Origin: Chlamydoabsidia padenii
Taxonomy: Eukaryota; Mucoromycota; Mucoromycetes; Mucorales; Cunninghamellaceae
Assembly: GCA_025330725.1 (NCBI GenBank)
Contig: JAIWND010000011.1
Location: forward strand, 960,614 to 1,024,613
Length of the DNA: 64,000 nucleotides
Direction of reading: 5' to 3'
The notes beneath the pieces were generated by a model that saw nothing but the letters and a program-made list of their open reading frames with translations, was not told the origin of the DNA and did not search any database. Each line of letters opens with the position of its first letter. Within the stretch, counting starts at the first letter, position 1. Below, in pieces: positions 35,640 through 47,535 of this stretch. Position numbers and translations under genes: made by a program.

Positions 35640-36890
35640 TTGTATTACGTTTTTATGACCATTCTTATTAGTTTACTTTATACTATTAGTGTTTATCTTA
35701 TTTTATTCAATAAACGGTCAGAGGTCGCTGACTAGCGTCTTTTAATGATTTGTATATGGCGGGCATAGAGTTGGGGCCAGGCGTAGGGGTGAATATGAAT
35801 AGGTGGACCGTATGAATAGAGGTGAATTTGCATGAATCTGGATTTGAATCTGCATATTCAGGGAAGGGGTTGACTATGGGAGCCATGTCATGATGAAAAG
35901 ACTCTGGATTTTTTTTTTCAAACGTAAATTGCTCCTCCCCTAGAATACCCTTGGCAACGACACTTAGTTTGCTGGATTGGGAAATTCATGCAGAATCGGG
36001 ATCTGCAATTAAAACGCCGCCTTTACTTGCATGAATCAAATCTCACCATCCTGCGAGCCTAGAGCTGGGGCTAGGTGTAGAGGTGGATATGATTAGGTGG
36101 GCTGTGTGTGTAGAGATATATTTGCACGAATCTGGATTTGAATCTGCATAATCAGGGATTGGGCTATGGAAGTCATATCACAGCGAAAAGAATCTGGATT
36201 TTTTTAAGCGGATCAATAAATTGTGAGTAAACCCGTCCCTTCAATCTGCTACATCACATAGTCTTCTTACCTTAACCAAATGATAGACAATAAAGACCAG
36301 TGTTGTATAGTCTGTCGGAAGAGGTTCACACCAGATAGCTGTTTTCAAATATAGGCTGAATGATATTGTTTATTGTTTTAATATTAAAAGTATATTTACA
36401 CTAATCTAATGGTTTGTGATTTTCTAATCTAAAACAAGTTGTTGGAAGAATCGAGTAGCCAATAAAGACGTGAAGGCCAGTGATGGACAGTCAAGAAGAA
36501 ACCCGCCTCCCTTAAATATAATAATTGGTAGTAGAAGTCGAATATCAAAATAAGTGATATAAAGGGTTATGTTTTTTATTGAATAAAAGATGATGGGGTT
36601 TATATACTTTTAGTTGTGTATTGTTTTGATATGATTCTATAAAGGGTAAAGGGATGGATGTGCAACAGTAAAGGTTATACTTTCTGTGTAATGGAAGGGG
36701 GGAGAAGGTGGGATTTGAATATTGGATTGTTTGGGGGAGTACGAGTATTGACAAATACGACACTGAACCATCCCTCGATAACGCCACTAAACTCGATTAG
36801 CACATTATAATCGAGTGCACTGCCCATCTAGATACTTGTTTTTAAAGAGAAGGACAAATCCCGAATTTTGAAATTTCGCTGTGATTCTTT
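35640..36890. other. Non-coding stretch with a diverged direct duplication
   Basis: The segment at about 35765-35910 recurs at about 36060-36205 (shared GAATCTGGATTTGAATCTGC and flanks, roughly 75-80% alike by eye). GATGATGGGGTTTATATACT at 36587 recurs at 37203. TGGGATTTGAAT lies at 36709-36720. No gene supported. Confidence 0.5.
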
Positions 36891-37150
36891 TGGATAGGCG
36901 CACGGAAAGCTCGCACGGAATTTTGGAAGAGCACTACTCGCTCAATACTAATGATTAAAGTGACCACGTGGACACTATGACATATTTCCAACATACTTTA
37001 CCGCAAAAGTCAAGCGCCAAGTCCCTTGTGTCTATCAGTCCAAGCTTGCGATGACCTGTTCTTTGCGAAAAAGATTATTTATTTTTTCCAGATGGGAGAC
37101 TTCATTTTCAAACGCCGAACACCAAAATTCCGTGCGCCTAGCAATTCCCT
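36891..37150 (+). mobile_element. MITE-like element, copy 3 (single core)
   Basis: Left end ATAGGCGCACGGAAAG, right end TTCCGTGCGCCTAGCAATTCCCT, which are inverse of one another. The body has one core unit (CTAATGATTAAAGTGAC, ATATTTCCAACATAC, AGTCCAAGCTTGCGATGAC) where copies 1 and 2 have two. Flanking direct repeats of about 70 bp at 36579-36650 and 37196-37266 bracket it. Confidence 0.7.
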
Positions 37151-37999
37151 CACTTTAGCTTTATGTTATCTCTTCTTTACTGTCACTTTTATAGATAGTA
37201 AAAGATGATGGGGTTTATATACTTTTTGTCTTTGTATTGTTTTGAAATGATTCTATGAATGATAAAGAGCTTCTCTGAGTGTAGCGTCACCCAACCCCTC
37301 AACCAACTGCGCTTTTGTGAAAAAGTGTACCCTGGGACAGCTAGGATGAAAGGGCGGTGTCCAAGCTTCAACTTTTCTTATAACCGGCATTGCAACAAGA
37401 GTATTTCAAGAAGATCAAAACAATTCGACATCCCCTTTTTGATTTCCCGACGTCCGATTTCTTCATGTCAACAAGTAACCTTAGGAATATGATATGGGTA
37501 GGTGATAGCAAAAGGTATGATAGTATTGGCTCATTCAAGGGGGTTTAGTTCGTTTGGGGTTTCGCTTTGACCTGTGAGAGGGGTATCGCTTCAATTTCAA
37601 TCCCCGCACTTGAGGGGTCGAAGCACAAGACAACATCCATCATAGTCCCATTTTATTTCCTGATGGGACTGGCATCTCCATTTAACAGATATAATCATTT
37701 TTTGATGTCTTGATCATTACATATTGGTTCAACTTGGTTGTTGTAATCTATTGACTCGAGTTGATGAAATAAAAAAAAAGTGGACTTGACTCGGTTATGA
37801 ACGGGTGGTAAAAAACTGATCCCCGCGGTTGATAGAAATCGAACATTTCCAAATGGGATTGAATAATGGAATGCATGATTGGATGTGTAAACATTCACGT
37901 CCCGCCTCCTTCTTTCTTCGATCGATTCCGACAGAACCTTCGTCTCTCTCTCTCTCTTTCTCTCTTTTTTTCTCTTCCTTTTATTGACATCAAACAGGG
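37151..37999. other. Non-coding stretch
   Basis: Contains the second flanking repeat, a weak tRNA-like stretch near 37550-37615, and a CT-rich leader just before the next ORF. No confident gene. Confidence 0.4.
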
Positions 38000-38284
38000 A
38001 TGAATCTCAAGGCCAAAATCAAGGAGCATTTTTTTCAAAATAGTAGTAATAACAAATCATCATCATCACACTCAAACGACCCACAGTTATCAGCCATGTT
38101 ACAACGTTATTCCATAGGATCCACAATGGACGAATGTCATGAAACCAGTTGTTGTCATCCTATGGAAGACCCGATGAATGCTATCCATTACACTTACTCA
38201 TCGTCCCCCGATTCCTTTTCTACCCAATTCAGATCTTCTTGTCATATTAGTGATGAGAAGAAACCTCCCAATCACCCTTGTTAA
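38000..38284 (+). CDS. Small Ser/Asn-rich hypothetical protein
   Basis: A single frame of 94 residues starting MNLKAKIKEHFFQ and continuing with Ser/Asn/His-rich sequence and several cysteines (ETSCCHPMED). It is preceded by a CT-rich leader typical of starts in this window and followed by AATAAAA at 38389. No domain recognised and no membrane segment. It could be a real small gene or a first exon of a longer one; nothing decides. Confidence 0.4.
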   Translation: MNLKAKIKEHFFQNSSNNKSSSSHSNDPQLSAMLQRYSIGSTMDECHETSCCHPMEDPMNAIHYTYSSSPDSFSTQFRSSCHISDEKKPPNHPC

Positions 38285-38785
38285 AACTGTATATCTCCTT
38301 TTCTCTCTCTCTCTATCCCCTCTTGACCATTTGGCCAGCGATTGTATATATATTGACTCACATTGTATCATTTACTTCTAAGAACGAATAAAAATGCCCT
38401 AGTTTCGGAAAATTCAAACCCCGTTGATCATGCAACTTCGCATCATACCATTCCCTTTTACGGATCATGATTATGGATCTAGTGTATTATGATGGATGAT
38501 AGGATACATTTGTTTATTCAGTGTCGTGGAAACTCAAGGAGGCGGTAATTGATGATTTTAGTGATGGTTCTACTTGGGGAAGAGTGAAAAGGGGACGGAT
38601 TTGTTCCTTCTAATGGTGGTAGCTTTATTTTTGGCTAAATGGAAAGCGATGGACTATAAGAATGCAACACAATAAAAAGGGGAACTATAACTTTAGTAGA
38701 AGAAAAAAAGGGGGGAAGGGAAAAAAAAACCTACACACTTGGGTAAATCTGATTTGGACAAGAAATCTAAAGTTTTTTTTTATTA

Positions 38786-40219
38786 TTACGGGACTTTCAC
38801 TCTCTTTATGATTTTTTGTCCTGTTCCGTTCCGCCAAGTGCACTGCATCCTGAACTGATGTACCTTCAGATTCAGCGTATTCCTTGCACTTCTTAATGCT
38901 CCTATTGCGTCGCATGTAGAAGGTGCGTGGTCACCAGTTTTGAACCAACCAGGATGGTTTGCATCCATAAACGCCACAGAGTAGCTTCCTCCCAAACCAA
39001 CAGTCCATTCCCTGTACAAGTTGGTCACCGTATTAACATGCCTAGACAGTGTGAAAGAAGCAGCAGGAGACTGGGGCGTGTGGTAAAGAGAAGAGTTAGA
39101 AGGCGCAGAGGGCAAACCGGCAGAGGGGGACAAAGGGGCAACTTGAAGTGGTAGGTTGGTAGCACCAGATGGCCAATTGACATTGATTTTCTATGGGGCT
39201 CGGCCTGTCGATATGTCGGATATGTTACTTGAAATGTCCCGTAACATACCCGCTGTTTCCCCATGTGCTTCCCTTGTCAAGTAGGCCGAATTCGTCAATT
39301 GTTGCTCCAAAGGAACAACGTGTTGGAAAGTCCGCTGCACTTGACTTTGGCTGCGTTCAGCTACCGCCTTCAGTTGCCTATTAGATGACTATAATTTAGT
39401 CTCAAGATTTTTTTTTCTATCTTTTGAGCGCCATGTACTCGGGATCATGAAAGATTTCATGGTTCCAGACGGGATGGTATGGAGTTTTCTCTTGCATAAA
39501 AACTGAATCTTGTAAAAAGGCAACCTTCAGAGTGATGATCAAGTTCAAAAATCCTTTTGCGGAGACAGATTGTTCTACCCGACCTTCATGTCACTTGCTT
39601 AACCACATGCTGGCCTCAGGGAAGACTTTCGACTGGAGCGTCTGGGAATGGACAATTGCGTTCCTGGGTCAATGGAAGCTACCTTTATGTGGGAACCCAG
39701 CAAATTCGCGCATTAGACAACGAGGAAGTCCAGTAAGGTTAGCACTATTCACCAACACATTCTTCGGATATCGGATTCAGGCACGCCTGCCATTCTTGCA
39801 GCAGAACCACGAGCGGCACGGATGCTCTTCGAGGAGGTAATCCCATACGCAGTAAAAGCCTTGTCGATGGTCCTATCATACGACCATTGCTTTTTAGGGT
39901 CTTGAGTGTGTCTCAGAAGCTTGATGGGGAACTAATCGGCAGACCGGCTGAAGCTGGGGAACAGTTCACCATCAATATGGAACCGAGCAAAGTGGTAATC
40001 ACCGAGCATCATGAAAGGCCAAAGCTCCACCATGGCATTTCTAATGCAAGCACCAAGGTCCAGTCGCCCAAAATTGTTTGTTTTGCCTTGTCGCATCACC
40101 AAAATCTTCGCAGGGCATGCACCAACACCTTCATCCTTCAAGCTGATCACGTGGAGATCAGGAAGCTCCGCTTTACGGGCAGAATTCACCAGACAAAAGT
40201 GACATAAGAGAAAAGACAA
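38786..40219 (-). pseudogene. Decayed Crypton tyrosine-recombinase element with GCR1_C domain
   Basis: Minus-strand fragments in several frames reconstruct the order of a fungal Crypton. At 40219-39930: LPDLHVISLKDEGVG, MRQGKTNNFGRLDLGAC, FARFHIDGELFPSFSRSAD. At about 39870-39740: KAFTAYGITSSKS, ARGSAARMAGVPESDIRR, where the usual His of the H-x-x-R box seems lost. At 39133-38786: HVNTVTNLYREWTVGLGG, the GCR1_C DNA-binding fold, continuing after a frameshift near 38915 as CKEYAESEGTSVQDAVH. Stops and frame changes show it is inactive. Cryptons integrate by tyrosine recombination and lack terminal repeats, so exact ends cannot be set. Confidence 0.6.
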
Positions 40220-40321
40220 CGAATTACGGAGAAGTAATAACCGACAATCTTGGCCACCTCCTCTTTTATACTGTAGCCATCCAAGTTTGGATAGGTATGA
40301 ATAATTGTAGGAATTTTAAAT

Positions 40322-40680
40322 TCAAGTATGTATCATGTGTCGTACAGTATCGATATTGCCCACAAAAATAATACCAGAATTTTCTTTTTGTAATTGATGG
40401 ATTACGAAAGTTAAATCTCTCTTATTATGTTGAACTGTTTCAACATGCACCTCAAGAACTTCAATCTGAATGGAATGGAAATTGCAGGAAGCGCAAGCGC
40501 TATGTATTTCAACGTTTGGATGGTTTTTCTTTTGAGAGATGTAAAGAGTGTCATTCATGTCTTGGCGTTTCATTCCTAGGGGGCGACCAGGGAGTTGTAG
40601 TTGGTGCACATTCATTAGACGTTTCCGCAAGTTCTGTGGAGTAGTAATGTCAGTTTCAGAGCATAGGAAGCAGTTGTTAT
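40322..40680 (-). pseudogene. Double C2H2 zinc-finger fragment
   Basis: A minus-strand frame reads NNCFLCSETDITTPQNLRK with a following MNVH, then HSACASCNFHSIQIEVLEVH and VQH: two C-x2-C pairs each followed by histidines. The arrangement resembles the N-terminal finger pair of the gene at 22030-23832. No start, partner exon or C-terminal domain was found, and decayed transposons lie on both sides. Confidence 0.35.
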
Positions 40681-40689
40681 AGCAACTCC

Positions 40690-41440
40690 ATCAACAAATA
40701 AATAAAAGTGATAGCTCCTGCGGTGCTTGAATTTAACCTATACACACCTAAATACGGTTTTCAATAGATTTGGAAATATCTGATGCTGTATGTATAGGGG
40801 CGTTGTCTGTGATGATGAAACTGCCTTTCATTTTTGGGTTTCTATCCAAAAGATCCTAATAAAATTGTAATAGTGCATAGTGACAGTTCCAGTTGATATC
40901 TTTATTCCAGCTGACCCTGTTGCTTTTCGTTTTTTTTTTTTTTTTAAGGAGATGAGGGGTTATCATCCACAAACTTGATCAAATGTTATTTATGAGCATC
41001 ATTTAAAAGTGGTGGTCTGCCACCTGTGCGGGTACCCTTTGATCTTTCAGGTTGTATTTCATCACTAGGGCATTCTTGATCCTTTTCCAGCCAATTATGC
41101 CCAGTGCGCCTAGGAATAACCATCTGCTTTGCTGCCTTGCCAGCTGTCAGACTTTTCTCATAGACAAGAAAAAGAAATCTTCTTTTTGCTTATCACTCTA
41201 GTTTGCATATGTTCCTCGTTTGGCAGGATTAATGGGCTTCTCTGTCGATTCGTCTGATCTTGCTGCATTATTAACTTTTTCTCGCTCCGTTGGTTTTAAC
41301 GCCATATATTTGTCGTAATCGGTAATTGGGTCAAGCGGGTAGTTATCTTTGTCGACATCCATGTCCAATACATGATGCCCTGACTCGTCAATAACACTTT
41401 TAAAACCATCTTCATATACAAATGCCGTATTCTGCGGCAT
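40690..41440 (-). pseudogene. Decayed Tc1-like transposase
   Basis: Starts MPQNTAFVYEDGFKSVIDES, similar in pattern to the N terminus of the intact Tc1-like protein at 25576. After a stop it continues with an HTH (KSLTAGKAAKQMVIPRRTGH) and, near 40850, IITDNAPIH, the second catalytic Asp motif. The segment between and the C-terminal Glu motif are missing. Stops and a poly-T/A run interrupt it. Clearly dead. Confidence 0.6.
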
Positions 41441-41653
41441 GGATTATAGAAAGGAAATGTGTAAATGTGTTTTTCATATAGTATGCCAAAAGTTTGTGGA
41501 AACAGTGTACAAAGACAGGTTATTGTTCATAAAAGTTTTATTCATTATCAACTAGACAAAGAAGTTATTCTAAAAGGGGATGGTCTATTTACACTAAATG
41601 GAAGGGGAGGAGGTATAAACAAAAAGTAATATGTAAAAAGGGGGGGAGGGAGT

Positions 41654-43322
41654 TTATTTGCCTTCGCCATGGAAGTCCTTGATCAAACTTTCAATAGCAT
41701 CTTTACTACCAAAGATCACCCCTACAATAATAATAAAAGCATTTATCAGTAAACGACACCCTTTTTGTTGTTGTTGTTATTGTTGTTGTTACTTACCAAC
41801 AATACCGAGAAGTAATGTCAAACAGCAAAAAGCCAATTCATACCAAGGTTTATTGCGAATCCCTGTCAGTTTCAAATAACAAAGAATGGGCAACAAGAAT
41901 ACCAACCCACAATTTGCCAAAGCCCCGATCAAACCCATAAAGTCATCAAAGTAAGGAATAAAGATCGCCAAGATGACCAAGATCGCCATGGTACAAGTCC
42001 GGATCACAGCACGAGCCAACCAGGCACCGAATTTACCCAAACGTTGTTCATCTGCCCGAGTCCATTTTTCAAATTCCAAAGAAAAGGAAGTGGTGTAGAT
42101 TGGGATAGCCAAAATAACGTGGATCTATAGGGAAGAAGAAGATAAAAAAGACAGTAAGAAAGAGAGTTTCTGTCATTAAAACATGAGTGAGTTTTAAAAT
42201 CAAACTTACGGTCATGACAATGATAGCGACCATTTGTCCAGTACCGGGAGGAAGTGAGTTATAGATGGGGCTTTGGGCGTCACGACCAAATGCATAGTAG
42301 GCGGGGATGGCGGTTAAAAAGTAGAGGACGGTGCAGGTGGATAGACCAGCAATGAGAGCATAAGTCCAATGATGAGATTTGGCTAGCGCATGTTCGACGT
42401 CTACAAGGTAAAAAGGTTAGTCTATCGCAGAGATTTGTCTTTTTTTTTTTTTTTTTGGAGTGAACTTACGAGGATAAGTATTGTTTCCGCCATAAGAAAA
42501 GGCAATGGTGGCAAGAGCACTTGGGAAACCAGGCCAGATGACACCATCACGTTGGACATCAGAGTGAGTGTTATGATAGATGGGTGATTCTATCAAGACA
42601 ATAAAGACTGCCATCATCGTACAGATTGCACCAATAGATGAAATGATGGTGATTTCACGAAGTGTTTTTAGGATCAAGGAAGGGACTAGCAGTATACAGC
42701 CGACAATACATACCCAAGTCTTGTGATCAAGTTCACCCGGCTATTATAAAAAAAAAAGGCGGATTAGTCATATAAAAATATATAAAGTGGCTAGCTAGTC
42801 AACTTACAGTCCCTTTTAGTAATGTCATAAAGTTACCAGCAGCCAGAACAACATAAAGAGCAGGACAACCAAAGAGATTGAGGAAATGTAAAAACGATGC
42901 CACGGCATATCCAACCCAACCAAAAGCAGCGGTACCAATCCCCTTGTAATCATGAATACGTTGACCTGGTTTATGATAAAGACAGCGAATCAAGACAATA
43001 CCAGAGTAAATAGCCATACCATAAGCCAAGAGTAGAATAAGAATCCCGAGCCATCCACCTTTTGCAAATGCTTGAGGAAGACCCAGCGTACCTGTACCAG
43101 CAACAACCTACAAAAAAAATAAAAATAAAAAATAGTGAGATCTTTTTTTTTTTTTTTCAGGTGGAAGGGGGGGAGGGGACTTACACAAGTGACGTTGAAG
43201 TACGCTGTCATAAAAGACCCATTGCCTCGTCCATAGTTTTCCACGTCAGAATGAGATCGTGCATCTTCTTCATAGTCAACGGTATGTTCTACTTTACTTT
43301 GAATACTTGGCGGTTTGTCCAT
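41654..43322 (-). CDS. Amino-acid transporter (Aa_trans/AAAP, SLC32/36-like)
   Basis: Six exons on the minus strand (43322-43185, 43107-42808, 42740-42470, 42400-42210, 42124-41797, 41721-41654) give 431 residues. A charged N terminus (DYEEDARSHSDVENYG) precedes the family signature SFMTAYFNVTCVVAGTGTLGLPQAFAKGGW, then about ten to eleven hydrophobic spans including GFPSALATIAFSYGGNNTYPHVEHAL, the conserved segment of AAAP permeases. Such proteins move neutral amino acids or GABA, often at the vacuole. Substrate and membrane are not told by the sequence. Full length; no oddities beyond a very short last exon. Confidence 0.9.
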
Positions 43323-44343
43323 GAGGGGAGATAGAGAGGGAGTAGAAAAAGCGAAAGAGAAGGGAGGAAATGCAAAAGGGGGGGAAGAAAATTAAATTTA
43401 TAGAAAAAAAAAAATTCTGGATAGAAACTAGTGATGAACTTTAATACTTGTTTTTGGCCCCCCCCCAGTTATTCAGGGTGTTAGTACCACTTCACATTTG
43501 ACAATAGTAATGAACAATGGTGATCAAGATGATGATGATGATGTTTTGTTTTGACTCTTAGGATTCTTAGACGGTATCCTTTTCAGCGAGAAATATATCC
43601 TTTACAGGGCAGAATGGGAGAGAAGAAAGATAGAGTTTCCGATCATTGGGTAAAACTTGATCAGGATTCTCACGGTGTCGGGGTTAGGACTACCCCACAT
43701 TTTATTAGTTTGCTATATATATCCAATAAGCTATGAACAAAAAAGACCTATTCCTTTTTGTTCTCATATGTTTGTTTTATTTTATTGTGCAAAGTTTGTT
43801 TCAACCATAAACGATGGACTAGGATAGTTAGGTTTCCTCTCGATGACATATCTCCTAATTTAGTTCATTTACGGAAATCACAGCCAGTAGAATTGTCCCA
43901 TTGGTCAGTTTTAGTACTCCTCTCAGAGCCCTTTGAGTGAAGACAGGTGACTTTTTTTTTTTTTAAAAAAAAAAAAAAAGAACATGATTGGTCCCCTTCA
44001 AGTTGACATGTATAAAAAAAAACGTGGCCATTTGATCCTATCGTCAATTCATGCAGCCCAATAAACAAAATACATCAGTGCCAAAATCAACCTTTTGTCT
44101 AACGTGAATCAAAGAGGAGCGGGTTTATAAATGTCCATTTTCGGAATTTTCACACCCGAATAAATGCACTGCCGTGAAAAGAAACGAGGCTGGGCAGACT
44201 ACTTTCTTGATTTTCTCCACTAGAGTTACACAGCGTGTGAAATCACCTATTGATCATCTAAATTTAGGTTTTTTTGCTTGACAGACTCTTTATTTTCTCC
44301 TCTTTTTCTTTTCTTTCCCTTTTGTTTACTCTATAGATTTGTG
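43323..44343. other. Intergenic stretch
   Basis: Divergent promoter space between the amino-acid transporter and the membrane protein. Contains T/A homopolymer runs near 43950-43980 and GCGGGTTTATAAATG near 44118. No gene supported; upstream exons of the membrane protein could hide at its right end. Confidence 0.4.
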
Positions 44344-45909
44344 ATGGTCATTTTGTCACCTTATGCTGCTCGAGTTATCAGAAAGATCAACTTTATTGGG
44401 ACCTGGGTATCATTAATCGTCTGTTGTCGAAACTTTTCAGTATGTTATGCTCAATATAAACGTTCAAGAGGCAACATGTAAATGATCATCCATCTATACT
44501 AGAGATGTCTTGTTATTGATGCTTTTTTATTATTATTTTTATTTTCCTGATCACCTATATAGTCATCTAGTCAATATGGCTCAAGTAGTTGTCATTTTCT
44601 TCCATAGACTGTTGTATGGTATCATCCCATTGTTTGAAATCACAACGTGTGCTTTCTTCCCGGTTCTCGTTTCGTAAGGAAAGAACAATCAAAAGGGGAA
44701 AGACTAATTATCCCATGTTTTACCATGAAACTCCGACTTAGCTTATGGCATCTAGGTAAGAAAGAGTTGTAGGAAAGATAAAGATACCTAATCTCTCTTT
44801 TTATAATGAATAGCCTATATATTGTTTTATGTTGGTAAGTATTTCATGCAAAAAGTTGTCTTGTTCTCACTCACTCTTTTCCCGTCTAGTCATGTTTCAA
44901 CGGTTAATCATTTTGGAGTCGGATCATCATTTAAGATGGATTAAAGTGGTGGGTTTACTGCTTATTGGTGTGCGATTTTCAGATTGGCCCTATGAGTTGG
45001 TAGTACGCCAATTATCCGATAAAAATAATGTTGGTTCCTCTTCAATTTTCGCTCAAGACACATGTTGGGCACAATGGTAAGGTGTTCCCCTGAAAAAAAA
45101 AAAAAAAAAAAAAAAAGGTTACACGAAAAGCGGGGTGTCAAATGTGTTTCATCCACTTTTATCCTCACTCTCTCTAGGGAACTTGGCGTCCTTATTGTCA
45201 ATTTCATTGGTGATGCTATTGCCAATCTCTTCCTCAGTGGCATGTTTGTCCGCCGTCTTTATAAACATATCCGCTCCACTCGATCCGTTACACCACAAAA
45301 CAAGGTGATCGAATACATTGCCCGGAAATCTCTCGCTTGTCTGATATTGACCTTTTTTGTCAACTTGGCCATGAACTTGCTCAAGGTGACGACATTTATT
45401 GGTGAATATTCTGATGTAGGTTGCTATTCCTTTTTTTTTTTTTTTTCTTTCTTGACACTAACAAAAAAAAGATCATCCTATAGGCATTCACGGTATTCTT
45501 TGAATTGGCGGAATCGACATTATTAGTAGAAGCTTTAAGGGTGGACGATCAACTCAAGGGAACGATCGGATGCTCACAGTGCGGAAAATCATCAGGGGGT
45601 GGACGCCCCAACAAAAGAAGCATGCTTCCTTCATTTGGTGGCGGCTCATTCGACTTTGTACCTTTGGAAGAACGACATGGCGGTATGTTTCGAAATAATT
45701 TGGACAATTCACAATCTAGTCGGCATGTTACCATGGACACGACACTGTCTAGTCAAACTAGACGCTCCATGGATATCACTAGTGGGTATACTTCTACCTT
45801 GTCACATCCTCGTGATGATTATCCTAAAACAAGACCTCCCTTGGGTACCTTGTCAGCATCATTGGTGGATCATCCGGAATGGAACAACGATGACTATAGA
45901 ATGTTTTAA
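44344..45909 (+). CDS. Uncharacterised multi-pass membrane protein with micro-exons
   Basis: Seven exons (44344-44477, 44563-44673, 44742-44755, 44814-44834, 44890-45076, 45178-45415, 45484-45909) give 376 residues from the first in-frame ATG. The third and fourth exons are only 14 and 21 nt, yet each has canonical signals and the frame holds throughout. At least six hydrophobic segments can be seen (NFIGTWVSLIVCC, MAQVVVIFFHRLLYGI, LWHLAYILFYVVMF, VVGLLLIGVRF, LGVLIVNFIGDAIANLFL, ACLILTFFVNLAMNLL), followed by a Ser/Arg-rich soluble tail of about 120 residues. The pattern resembles fungal seven-span proteins of unknown role. An acceptor-like CTATAG just before the first codon suggests a missed upstream exon. 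Confidence 0.7.
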
Positions 45910-46733
45910 AAACTGGTCATGTATATTATATTTATGTAATCATATCTTTTACTGTATTGTAATAAAAACACAGATGACATCCGAGTCCACTGTCTACTAT
46001 TCGGATTCCGCTTTCATGTAAAAACTCGAATTCAGCCCTATCAAATAAAAGGACATGTTTATATTGTTTATTAAGTACTAGTTATATTGAAATAAATAAA
46101 ATAAACAATAAAATAAACGGTGTTTTAAAATAGTTTAAAGGAATGATTAAAAGCAATGATACATAGGTGAAGAAAATCCAACTTTTTATAAAATACAGGA
46201 AGGGATAGGAAGCAGGTGATCAGTGCTGGGAACATTGAAGAAGAATGAAAATTGATGGTGAACCAATCATTCAACTAATGCATAAGAATGTTTCAAAGAT
46301 AGGAGGGGATCAGTGTTGAGCAAACGGAAGAAAAATGATGGTAAGCCAACCAATTCAATGGAGCAAACCCTTGTCAATCAATGTAATAAACGATATAATC
46401 ACATGTATTTGAACAGTTTCACTATTCACAAATGATCAATTCATGCTGACCATCAATCAATGCATGTAAAGAAGCTAGAATATAATGGTGGCGGGATTTC
46501 AAATAAACACCGATCAATGCGAAAAAAGAGTCTGGTTATGTGTATCAATAGACCCCCTGTTCCCCCTTTTCCTAATCAAACCACGCTCCCATCAGCACGC
46601 GATCGATGTTTTAAAAAAAACAGGTTTGACATTTGTTCCATGATTTTTTATTAAGAGATGAAGTATAATATAAAGAGGATTGTAAAAGGGGAATAAAGAT
46701 AATGCTACGGTGGATGGGAGGAGGAGAATACGT
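45910..46733. other. Non-coding stretch
   Basis: AATAAA at 45960 ends the membrane-protein transcript. Two similar segments (GGGATAGGAAGCAGGTGATCAGTG near 46201 and GGAGGGGATCAGTGTTGAG near 46301) are a weak local duplication. CGGGATTTCAAA lies at 46492-46503 with no gene to which I can assign it. Confidence 0.4.
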
Positions 46734-47220
46734 CTATTCGCTTTTGGTGGTTTTCTTTTGGAAGGGCTTGGTTTTCTTATCCTTTGCTGATTGTAATAGT
46801 CGTGCTGCCCGTTGTTTCTTCTTTTCTTCTTCCAACTATTGAACAGTGTAAACCCGATTAGTATACCCCATTGATAATAGCTGTCCTTTTTTTTTTGGAC
46901 TTACGAATTGTTTGTGTCGTTCGACTTCATTGAGCAATTCTTCTTTAAAGGGCCAGCTGTTAGGAATTCCAGGATCCTTGGGTTTTCCTATTCATAAAAA
47001 AAGTTGATTCCATAATCTCTTTTTCCATGATGACTTACTTTTAAGGTGAGGGTTCTTCTTTTGTTCTTTGCGCAAGTTTCGGTGATGTTCACGCACCCGT
47101 TTTTCAATCTTGTACTTTTCTCTGGCCGTCCCCCGTTTACTCTTGTATTCTATCAATGACAATCAAGATTAGTCCCATGTTTGCCTTTAGAGTTGCTTTA
47201 TACTTACTTTTTGCCACCAT
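46734..47220 (-). CDS. Stand-alone GN3L_Grn1 domain protein (nucleostemin N-terminal type)
   Basis: Four exons on the minus strand (47220-47208, 47149-47039, 46987-46905, 46835-46734) give 102 residues. The sequence matches the GN3L_Grn1 domain that begins nucleostemin/GNL3L/Grn1: [35 protein letters not shown], then [16 protein letters not shown] and a basic coiled coil [14 protein letters not shown]. In Grn1/GNL3 this domain precedes a circularly permuted GTPase involved in 60S ribosome export. Here the protein stops after the domain; no GTPase motif follows on either strand. A nucleolar RNA-binding role is inferred. The first exon is 13 nt. It is divergent from DHH1. Confidence 0.8.
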
Positions 47221-47523
47221 AATGTCGAATAGGAAAAGAAAAGAAAAGAATTAGGGCCCATCGATTTGCCCTTTTTTGGCTCGGTTGCAAAAAGCCACCA
47301 CAATCGGCGTTTGAATATAATCCAAGCAAGTGAGGCACGTGGGAGCTCTCATTGACATGAAAAAAAGATCATCACCATTTTCATATAGCATTTTATAACC
47401 GGTGAACTGTTTCCATGTAAACCAGTGATCCTTTTTTTTTTTTTTAATTTGATTGTACCTTTGCGGTTTGTCCCCAATGTGTTGGACCAATGGAAAGCCA
47501 ACGTCACCCTTCGATTCGCTGGG

Positions 47524-47535
47524 CGGTATTTGAAT
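47524..47535. promoter_or_regulatory. CGGGATTTGAAT-like box upstream of DHH1
   Basis: CGGTATTTGAAT lies about 210 bases before the DHH1 start and in the divergent promoter shared with the Grn1-domain gene. A second similar word, CGGCGTTTGAAT, lies near 47307. Confidence 0.4.
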
